A stretch of 7,280 bases of DNA from Tagaea sp. Its GTDB lineage: Bacteria > Pseudomonadota > Alphaproteobacteria > CACIAM-22H2. The stretch spans positions 1 to 7,280 of the forward strand of contig JAMNXK010000098.1 of the NCBI GenBank assembly GCA_023653245.1, in the 5' to 3' direction. Below, piece after piece: positions 1-5,301 of this stretch. The position numbers and the translations under genes were made by a program. Within the stretch, counting starts at the first letter, position 1, and every line of letters begins with the position of its first letter. The notes under the pieces are model-generated. The model was not told the origin of the DNA. It did not search any database and saw only the letters and a program-made list of their open reading frames with translations.

Positions 1-465
1 CCCGATTTCGGCGATCGTTTGGCGCAGATCGCCAGCCAGCTGCATTTGCACGAGATCGATCCCGCGCGGATCAAGTTCCTCGGCATTCCGCTGTGGGACG
101 ATGCGCGGACCTATCGCGAGCCCTCGCTGCTCGGCGGCTGGTTCGCCGCGCCGCCGCAAGAAGGGCGCCGGAATTTCGAGCGCCAGTATCGCGACGTGTT
201 CGGCCGCCCGCCGCCGCGCGTCGCCACGCTCGCCTACGACGCGGTCGCGTTGGCCGCCGTGCTCGCGCGCGACAAGGGGCCCGAGGGCGCGGATTTCTCG
301 CCCGCCGTGCTGACCAATCCGGCGGGCTTCGCGGGGCTCGAAGGCATTTTCCGCCTGACGCCGCAAGGCCAGGTCGAACGCGGCTTGGCGGTGTTCGAAG
401 TCCAGCGCGGCGCCGCGCGCGTTTTGTCGCCCGCGCCCGACACGTTCGAGCGGCCCGAAAATTAG
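1..465 (+). CDS. Penicillin-binding protein activator-like protein (C-terminal part, 5' end outside window)
   Basis: This is the C-terminal ~154 residues of a periplasmic-binding-protein fold (Leu/Ile/Val-binding type) resembling the alphaproteobacterial proteins annotated as penicillin-binding protein activator, relatives of LpoA/LppC. The frame is open from base 1 (PDFGDRLAQIA...) to a TAG at 463-465, so the start is missing. Family-like elements are a Tyr-Asp-Ala-Val-Ala-Leu-Ala helix near residue 79, then a Gly-Phe-x-Gly-Leu-x-Gly-x-Phe-Arg-Leu segment near residue 110 and a terminal Arg-Gly-Leu-Ala-Val-Phe-Glu-Val strand, typical of the last lobe of such proteins. Members are usually outer-membrane lipoproteins or periplasmic; that part is not visible here. 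By homology to LpoA they may stimulate peptidoglycan synthases, but in alphaproteobacteria this role is largely inferred. From memory the gene normally precedes rsmI, yraN or gshB genes or lies beside hemW; here it converges on the hemW operon with extra genes between. A generic amino-acid-binding protein is the main alternative. Confidence 0.75.
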   Translation, partial: PDFGDRLAQIASQLHLHEIDPARIKFLGIPLWDDARTYREPSLLGGWFAAPPQEGRRNFERQYRDVFGRPPPRVATLAYDAVALAAVLARDKGPEGADFSPAVLTNPAGFAGLEGIFRLTPQGQVERGLAVFEVQRGAARVLSPAPDTFERPEN

Positions 466-503
466 AGCGCGATCGGCCGGGAAGCGACCGCCCGCCTTAT
501 CGC

Positions 504-540
504 CGCCCGCGCCCGGATTTCGGCTCGAGCGGCGCGGGCG
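504..540. terminator. Perfect 10-bp GC-rich inverted repeat downstream of the activator gene
   Basis: The arms cgcccgcgcc (504-513) and ggcgcgggcg (531-540) are exact reverse complements separated by a 17-nt loop that itself contains the palindrome gctcgagc. The hairpin begins 38 bases after the TAG of the activator gene, where a transcript end would be expected. No T-run follows on the plus strand (caaaaacc follows instead), so it is not a textbook intrinsic terminator. It could be a 3'-stabilising hairpin or assist Rho-dependent termination. GC-rich DNA produces such repeats by chance fairly often. Confidence 0.4.
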
Positions 541-600
541 CAAAAACCTGGCCGGGAAGTCTTGCGCGATTCGATTTCGCGGAGCGGGACACGCAAAGTC

Positions 601-661
601 TCGACAATTTCGAATTTTTATCGTAATTGGAAGCGAAGAAATCCATTCCTCGATCGAAGGG
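601..661 (+). promoter_or_regulatory. AT-rich leader and weak ribosome-binding site of the DNase II gene
   Basis: The stretch around 604-645 is clearly more AT-rich than the surrounding DNA and lies 30-70 bases before the nuclease ATG, the expected place for a promoter. A possible -35-like tcgaca (601-606) is followed 17 bases later by taattg (624-629), a poor -10 match, so no hexamer pair is convincing. The sequence gaaggg at 656-661 is a plausible Shine-Dalgarno site 9 bases before the ATG at 671. The rest of the 466-670 spacer, apart from the inverted repeat, shows nothing recognisable. Confidence 0.3.
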
Positions 662-670
662 CGGATCGCC

Positions 671-1846
671 ATGGCGCGACAATCACTCCAGCCTTTGCTG
701 AAGAGCGGCGCGCCGGTCGATTGGTGGTTCGCCTTCAAGTTCAACGCCTCGACCTATCCGGGCGATTTCTCCAAAGAACCCAATCCGGGCCTGTTCGGCG
801 GGACGCCCGACGACTACCGGCAAGGGTTTTGCCTCAGCTATGCCTTCGCGAGCAACGCCAACCCGGCGCTGAAATTGGGCAAGGGTTCCATCGGGACGTC
901 GCTCGCCGATCCGCTGGGCGCCACCTTCGCCCAGGTCTACGACGGCGAGTGCAACTACGTGATCTGGAACGATCAGTTCTACGGCGACCCGATCGCCAGT
1001 CAATTCGCGCCCTGGGGGCATTCGAAAGGATTGCTGGCGTGGGATGACGGCGGCAACGGATTCGTCCTGCAGGTGAGCACGCCATCTTGGCCGGGATCGG
1101 GCAACAAGCGTTACCCGCGCAAGACCGACGGGAACACCCTGGGCTGCATCAAGGACGACGACGTCGAAGTCAGCCAGCATTTCTTCGCGCTGAAACTGAA
1201 CGCCGCGGATGTCGGCGCGATCCTGGCGGGCCTGGCCAACGCCAGCGTGGTCACCGCGCCAAGCAAGCGCCAAATCGTCAACAACGGCGGGCCCGCGCGC
1301 CTTCAAACGCTCGTCAAGGCGCTCGGCAAGAAATCCGCGTCCCAGAAGGCGCTGGTGAAGACGCTGTCGAGCGGCGTGCGATTCATCGCCAAACCGTCCG
1401 CGCTGCACGTCCCGCCGTGGCAGATGGTGTCGTCGTTGCTCGGCGGAGTGCCCTTGCGCGCCGCCACCTGGTGGGCGCCGCCATTGATCTACTCGACCGA
1501 CGCGACGACCAAGATCGGGTGCTGGAGCAAATCCCTGACCGTCAAGCCGGGGCCGGTCCAGATCGCCACGACGGGAACCTGGGCGCGCAAGTCGATCGGC
1601 TTGACCGGCGGCGAGGGCCCGCAGTTCAACCACGCCAAGCTCGGCGTGTCGATGGGCGGCGCCAAGCCTCTGTGCGTGTTCGGCGACATGAATCAGGAAG
1701 GAACGTTGGACGGCATCGAGGGCGAGAAGCCGCCATGCGCCGCGTCGCAGAACGGCCGCGGCGGCTTGTTCTACGTCCTGCCGGACAAGAACCTGCACGC
1801 CAGCCTTTCCGCCTTGCTCAAGGGCGATTCGGCGCCGGTCCGCTGA
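671..1846 (+). CDS. Deoxyribonuclease II family protein (acid DNase, HxK-type)
   Basis: This 391-residue protein is a full-length member of the DNase II family, divergent relatives of the phospholipase D fold. The family cuts double-stranded DNA without metal ions, in the animal enzymes at acid pH, leaving 3'-phosphates. The N-terminal VDWWFAFKF (16-24) matches the family opening GQPVDWFVVYK. WNDQ (99-102) matches the YNDQ segment. The first HxK motif is GHSKGLL (His117, Lys119), and the second is NHAKLGVS (His321, Lys323), followed by CVFGDMN (335-341). The second His corresponds to the catalytic His of human DNase II. The order and spacing of motifs are those of an intact enzyme, and the length is slightly above the animal proteins (~360). 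A region rich in Lys/Ala (about 195-245) looks like a lineage-specific insert. Six cysteines are present; Cys335 and Cys356 align with a disulfide pair of the animal enzyme. No signal peptide precedes the fold and no upstream in-frame start exists, so export, if any, is not by an obvious Sec or Tat signal. Its own leader separates it from the activator gene. Identity is strong; activity and substrate are inferred. Confidence 0.92.
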   Translation: MARQSLQPLLKSGAPVDWWFAFKFNASTYPGDFSKEPNPGLFGGTPDDYRQGFCLSYAFASNANPALKLGKGSIGTSLADPLGATFAQVYDGECNYVIWNDQFYGDPIASQFAPWGHSKGLLAWDDGGNGFVLQVSTPSWPGSGNKRYPRKTDGNTLGCIKDDDVEVSQHFFALKLNAADVGAILAGLANASVVTAPSKRQIVNNGGPARLQTLVKALGKKSASQKALVKTLSSGVRFIAKPSALHVPPWQMVSSLLGGVPLRAATWWAPPLIYSTDATTKIGCWSKSLTVKPGPVQIATTGTWARKSIGLTGGEGPQFNHAKLGVSMGGAKPLCVFGDMNQEGTLDGIEGEKPPCAASQNGRGGLFYVLPDKNLHASLSALLKGDSAPVR

Positions 1847-1857
1847 CGCGCGGGCCG
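1836..1857. terminator. Hairpin spanning the stop of the nuclease gene at a convergent junction
   Basis: The arms cggtccgc (1836-1843) and gcgggccg (1850-1857) can form an 8-bp stem with one T-G wobble and a 6-nt loop, and the nuclease TGA (1844-1846) lies in the loop. Only 16 bases (1847-1862) separate this stop from the oxidase stop on the other strand, so this is the only room for a shared terminator. No T-tract follows on either strand, and the wobble would be an A-C mismatch in the oxidase transcript. The call is tentative. Confidence 0.3.
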
Positions 1858-1862
1858 ATCGT

Positions 1863-3587
1863 TCAATGCCGGTGGGCTCCGCGCCGGAGGACGAGGAAGT
1901 TCTGCATCATGCCCGTGTCTTCGTGCGGCAGGATGTGGCAATGGAACACCGACTTGCCGGTGAACTCCTTGAAGCGCATGCGCACCTTGACGACGGTGTT
2001 CTGCGGTATCCACACGGTATCCAGGATCGTGCCCGGCGGTTGTCGCGTGTCGCCGACGGCGATGACCTCGAATCCGTTCAGATGGATATGGAACGGATGC
2101 CCCTCGGTACCGCCTTCTTTGGCGTCGCCGACGATCAAGTGCCATTCCTCGACGTCGTTCAAATAGACCACCGTCGGCACGGCCGTCTCGTCGTAGAGCT
2201 TGTTGTTGATCTTGAAGTCGATCCCGACCTCCGGATTCAAGACGCCGGGAAAGCCGCCGGAGAATTGGAACTTGCGGATCCGCTTGACCTCGTCGGGCTT
2301 GATGAGCGGGTAGTAGCGCGTGATGGTGGGCAGCGCGGTGGGCAGGGCCATGTTCCGGTTGGGCGAGTTGGTCACCTCGATCTCGGCGACGACTTTCCCG
2401 GCGCTGTAGAGGAATTGCTCGCCTTGCGGCGTTTGGAGAATCCGATAGATGCCGGGCCGGTCGTTCCCCTTGATCAGGAACTCGGCGCGGTTGGCCGGCG
2501 CCAGGGTGAATTGCGGCGCCGTGTTCGTCGCGACCACCCCCGGGATCGTCCGCACGCGCTCGAAATTGCGGCCGTCCAGCGCCAGCATGTGGACGTCGTG
2601 CCCCTCCACGCGCAATGGCATGAGATTGTCCGAGCAGCCGTTCAGCATGCGAAACCGCACCACCTCGCCCGGCGCGATCGAAATGCGCTGCACGGGTAGC
2701 TGTTTGGGCGTCGGGCAGCGCGGGCCCGTGAAGCCGGCGCTGCATTCGTTGTTCGAGGCGTTGTGATCCTCCCGAAAAAACGGGCGGCCGTTCAGCAGGA
2801 AGAACCGGACCGGGTAGTCGCCCGTCGTGAACCCGCTTGTCGCGCCGGGCGCGGGCTCCATCTTGTGGGAATGCGGGTCGTATTTCGTGACGTTCCCGCC
2901 GAAGGTTTGCCAAATATCGTTTTGCTTGGGCGTGTAGGAATAGGTCGGCGAAGCCGACCCGCCGTCCGGGAACAAGCCGATGTCCTGGACGACCAGCGGA
3001 ATATCGCGGGCCGCCTTGATCTCGGGAACTTCGTCGATGGGGCCGGTGACGATGATGGGGCCGGCCATGCCGCTGACGGCCTGCACGGCGGTGGAGCCGT
3101 GGTGGTGCGGGTGATACCAGTACAGCCCCGGCGGATGGTCTTGCGGCAGCGATAGCGGATAATCGAGATGGCGGCCCGGCGCGATGGCGATCATCCGCGC
3201 CAAGGGGTTCGAGGTTCCCAACGGCGCGAACAGATGCGGCGCCACGTCCAAACCGTGGAAGTGCAGGTTCGTGGTGTCGAGCTTGTGCGGCACGTTGTGA
3301 TCGCCGCGCCATCCGGCCGAATCGTAGGGCGGCAACGCGTTCGACACGCGAACCGTCAGGGACTCGCCGCCCTTCACTTTCAAGAGCGGTCCGGGGATCT
3401 GTCCGTTATAGGCGCGCAAGCGGCAGTTAAGTCCGTCCAGCGTTCGGTTCACCATTCCGGGCCGCAAGTCGAACCGGCGCTTGGCGGCTTGTGCCGCCGC
3501 TTGCGCCAGCGCCGTGCCGGCGGATGCGCCGACCGCGCTCGCGGCGGCGACACCGGCCATCAGATTCCTTCGCGTGATCTTCGACAT
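1863..3587 (-). CDS. Tat-exported multicopper oxidase (laccase/CotA/CueO-like)
   Basis: This is a 574-residue, three-cupredoxin-domain oxidase that couples four one-electron oxidations of a substrate to reduction of oxygen to water. All copper-binding blocks are present: HFHG (His109, His111), WYHPHHHG (His159, His161), HPFHIHLNGF (His497, His500, His502) and HCHILPHEDTGM (His549, Cys550, His551, His555, with Met560 as probable axial type 1 ligand). A twin-arginine signal starts the protein (TRRNLMAG, then an Ala/Gly-rich hydrophobic stretch, cleavage probably near ALA-QA at 28-30), so it should fold with copper and be exported to the periplasm. The ATG at 3587 is chosen because GAGGAG lies 7 bases upstream; a TTG 24 bases earlier has no such site. 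It follows the haem-protein gene after a 48-base gap and is probably co-transcribed with it, which suggests a redox partnership. No methionine-rich insert like that of CueO is seen, so copper detoxification is not specifically indicated. Phenol or metal oxidation are alternatives; the substrate cannot be read from sequence. Confidence 0.93.
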   Translation of the reverse strand: MSKITRRNLMAGVAAASAVGASAGTALAQAAAQAAKRRFDLRPGMVNRTLDGLNCRLRAYNGQIPGPLLKVKGGESLTVRVSNALPPYDSAGWRGDHNVPHKLDTTNLHFHGLDVAPHLFAPLGTSNPLARMIAIAPGRHLDYPLSLPQDHPPGLYWYHPHHHGSTAVQAVSGMAGPIIVTGPIDEVPEIKAARDIPLVVQDIGLFPDGGSASPTYSYTPKQNDIWQTFGGNVTKYDPHSHKMEPAPGATSGFTTGDYPVRFFLLNGRPFFREDHNASNNECSAGFTGPRCPTPKQLPVQRISIAPGEVVRFRMLNGCSDNLMPLRVEGHDVHMLALDGRNFERVRTIPGVVATNTAPQFTLAPANRAEFLIKGNDRPGIYRILQTPQGEQFLYSAGKVVAEIEVTNSPNRNMALPTALPTITRYYPLIKPDEVKRIRKFQFSGGFPGVLNPEVGIDFKINNKLYDETAVPTVVYLNDVEEWHLIVGDAKEGGTEGHPFHIHLNGFEVIAVGDTRQPPGTILDTVWIPQNTVVKVRMRFKEFTGKSVFHCHILPHEDTGMMQNFLVLRRGAHRH

Positions 3588-3600
3588 GCCGTTTCTCCTC
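3588..3600 (-). promoter_or_regulatory. Strong Shine-Dalgarno site deciding the oxidase start
   Basis: On the minus strand GAGGAG (3600-3595) sits 7 bases before the ATG at 3587-3585. This is the best ribosome-binding site in the window. It supports the shorter start whose protein begins MSKITRR, placing the twin-arginine motif within the first seven residues, as is usual for Tat signals. Confidence 0.75.
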
Positions 3601-3607
3601 GACGTCG

Positions 3608-3645
3608 CCAATCACTGGGCCAATCACTGGGCCAATCACTGGGCC
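3608..3645 (-). repeat. 12-bp tandem repeat (about 3.2 copies) carrying three in-frame TGA stops
   Basis: The plus-strand unit tcactgggccaa recurs without error at 3612, 3624 and 3636 (the last copy 10 bases), preceded by ccaa. On the coding strand the unit reads TTGGCCCAGTGA. The most upstream copy forms the last codons of the haem protein (Ala-Gln-stop, TGA at 3638-3636). Because 12 is a multiple of three, the next two copies give further TGA codons in the same frame (3626-3624 and 3614-3612). The repeat fills most of the spacer between the haem protein and the oxidase. Perfect identity suggests recent slippage expansion or a maintained element. Confidence 0.9.
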
Positions 3646-5084
3646 GGCGGACATTCCGGATTTGGCGGCGGGTTGAGCGCCGTGGCGTACTCGTTGAACG
3701 CCACCTGCAGCTGCAAGGACGTGTCGAGCGGGATCGCATTCCCGATGGCGCCGCTCGATCCCGGATACCGCTGGGGGTATCTGTTGTTCGAGAAATACGC
3801 CCGATTGGCCGCTATGACGGCAGGGCTGCTCCGGCTGCACATGCCGTTGAAGTCGAAGATGGCCGGGATATTCGTCCCTTGACTGCCGATCGTCCCGACG
3901 GGGCTCGCGGCGAAGGCGCCGAGATGGCAGGCCAAGCAACTCGACTTGGCATTGTCGACCGGACCGGCGAGGCGGCCATGGCGGACATGGGGGCCGCAGC
4001 CCAAATGCTCGCCTTGAAGGCCAACGCCGGGGCCGTGGATGGTTTGGAACGGCGGCTGGGAATCCCCTCGCGACACGACCGGAAAAGTCTGCGGATCGTT
4101 CCCCCATTGCACGCCCAACGGGATCATTCGCGACCTGACCGTGTCGCCGCGCGCGTTGCCGTCGTAGACGAGCGTCGCGTAGACCCAGCGCGTCGGCGAG
4201 CGCGGATCCACCACGGCGAGATCCATCTGCACCATATGGACCTGGCGCAACTCACGCTCGCACTTCGCGTAGGCGATCGGCGAAGTCTGTTTGTGCGCGT
4301 GCGCGGTCCACGTGGTCGAGCCCTTCATGTAGGGGACCTGCGGGGCCGTGGCCGTGGTGTTCAGAACCTTGATGACCACCGTGCCGGGCTGGAACGGAAG
4401 GCCGTTGACGCGGGTGACGCTGCCGCCCCCCGATACGACGGTCCTCGTCGCCGGGCGGCCCGCGGCCGTGAAGGCCTGACCGACCGACCACGCGCCGCAC
4501 GGGTTGTACATGCCGACCGACCAGGTCTCGAACAACGGGTCGCTGCCGTCCGCATTTTTCGCGGCGCCCGCCAATTGGTGCGTGCCGCCGCCGCGGCCCA
4601 AAAACGTCGACAACTTGGTCGACAATTCGTTGGTCAGCCCATGCGCGAACTCCCGGCCGGCATGGCCGTCATAGGCCATCCAGGGAATATGGAACCAGCG
4701 CGTCTCTTCGCGCACTTTGGTCCGCCAGCCGGTCCGGTCGGGCAGATTGGGGTCCTGACCTTCCCAAGCGTAGTCGATGATGTCCTGAATATATGCCCGC
4801 CATTGCTCCCAGTTGGCGCCTTCCTTCGAGAAGTCGACATTGCGCCGGAGCCAAGGCGCGCGGCAGTCGGGCTTGCGCGCCGGGTAGTCGAAACTGAGCT
4901 TGAACACCGGACCGGTGTAGCCGGGCGGCGGCGTCTGGACCGCGTCGCGGAACGCGAGCGCGGCGAGGCGCCGGCCGGCGTCTTCTTGCGTCTGCGCGGC
5001 CGCGATCGAAGGCGCCGACGCGAGCCAAACGCCGAAGGTTGCGGCGGCCACGAGCGTGGCGGCCCTCGTCCGAGCATGTCCCAT
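3636..5084 (-). CDS. Exported monohaem cytochrome c-like protein of unnamed family
   Basis: This 482-residue protein has a Sec signal peptide (basic MGHARTR, hydrophobic 9-27, cleavage probably after SIAAA near residue 30) and one covalent haem c motif, SSCLACH (Cys383, Cys386, His387), in its C-terminal third. I recall the surroundings, a Gly-Pro-Val-Asp-Asn before the motif and Pro-Leu-Gly-Val-Gln-Trp-Gly-Asn-Asp-Pro (322-331), from exported cytochrome-like proteins with no assigned function, but cannot name the family. The region before the haem (about 55-350) is rich in Trp/Tyr and predicted strands, and is not a classical cytochrome c fold. An axial Met cannot be assigned; Met288, Met320 and Met415 are candidates. 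The ATG at 5084 is preferred over the GTG at 5093 because GGGGGGAG lies 8 bases upstream of it, whereas the GTG overlaps that site. It is followed by the copper oxidase after 48 bases, probably in one operon, so it could donate electrons to the oxidase or mediate substrate oxidation. Haem attachment would need cytochrome c maturation genes elsewhere. Confidence 0.82.
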   Translation of the reverse strand: MGHARTRAATLVAAATFGVWLASAPSIAAAQTQEDAGRRLAALAFRDAVQTPPPGYTGPVFKLSFDYPARKPDCRAPWLRRNVDFSKEGANWEQWRAYIQDIIDYAWEGQDPNLPDRTGWRTKVREETRWFHIPWMAYDGHAGREFAHGLTNELSTKLSTFLGRGGGTHQLAGAAKNADGSDPLFETWSVGMYNPCGAWSVGQAFTAAGRPATRTVVSGGGSVTRVNGLPFQPGTVVIKVLNTTATAPQVPYMKGSTTWTAHAHKQTSPIAYAKCERELRQVHMVQMDLAVVDPRSPTRWVYATLVYDGNARGDTVRSRMIPLGVQWGNDPQTFPVVSRGDSQPPFQTIHGPGVGLQGEHLGCGPHVRHGRLAGPVDNAKSSCLACHLGAFAASPVGTIGSQGTNIPAIFDFNGMCSRSSPAVIAANRAYFSNNRYPQRYPGSSGAIGNAIPLDTSLQLQVAFNEYATALNPPPNPECPPAQ

Positions 5085-5301
5085 GCGACTCACTCCCCCC
5101 GCTGATCCAAAAAACGTGAATGTACCCTTTCAAACACTACTTCTGGATTCAGCGTGCCGCAAGGACAAAATGCTGTTTTTACGTGTACTATTCAAATCGA
5201 CGATCCGAATTCGACCGTGACCGTATTCGCGTACCCTTCGCCGGGCGATGTCCGAGCGGATCGATTGGATCTGGACGACGGCAACCGGAAGCGACGCCGC
5301 G
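5085..5301 (-). promoter_or_regulatory. AT-rich spacer with probable promoter of the cytochrome-oxidase operon
   Basis: This 217-base region separates the hemW stop from the cytochrome start, both leftward. Its part nearest the cytochrome (about 5105-5230) is the most AT-rich sequence in the window, consistent with a promoter. On the minus strand TTGAAT (5194-5189) is followed 17 bases later by CATTTT, only a fair -10 match, so no confident promoter can be drawn. GGGGGGAG at about 5100-5093 is a good Shine-Dalgarno site for the ATG at 5084. The octamer gtaccctt occurs twice (5122-5129 and 5231-5238), perhaps by chance. No convincing terminator for hemW is visible. Confidence 0.35.

Noticed and set aside
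683..1798. Long minus-strand open frame (371 codons) opposite the DNase II gene
   Set aside because: Its composition is arginine- and alanine-rich with no motif, while the plus strand has all DNase II blocks. It is a shadow of high GC at third codon positions.
1863..3587. Possible CueO copper-resistance oxidase or copper-containing nitrite reductase
   Set aside because: There is no methionine-rich substrate-binding insert, and no copper-resistance neighbours (copA, copC) are in the window. Four complete copper blocks including HCHxxxHxxxxM fit a three-domain laccase-like oxidase, not a two-domain nitrite reductase.
3481..3882. Plus-strand frame encoding three consecutive Asn-His-Trp-Ala repeats
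   Set aside because: The peptide repeat is the antisense reading of the 12-bp tandem repeat between the cytochrome and oxidase; the rest of the frame covers the signal peptide and cytochrome tail of real genes.
3168..5105. Very long plus-strand open frame (645 codons) opposite the cytochrome and oxidase genes
   Set aside because: It is dominated by Arg, Gly, Ala and Val with no recognisable domain, as expected for the antisense of GC-rich genes. The opposite strand encodes proteins with clear signal peptides and metal-binding motifs.
5122..5238. Octamer gtaccctt occurring twice upstream of the cytochrome gene, considered as a paired operator
   Set aside because: Two copies of eight bases 109 bases apart, without a palindrome or shared flanks, are too weak to call a regulator site.
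478..5295. Short sequence ggaagcgac near both edges of the accessory block (480-488 and 5287-5295), considered as an insertion-site duplication
   Set aside because: Only nine bases match exactly, similar strings occur elsewhere in the window (ggaagcgaa at 629), and the right copy does not abut a clear boundary. It is compatible with chance.
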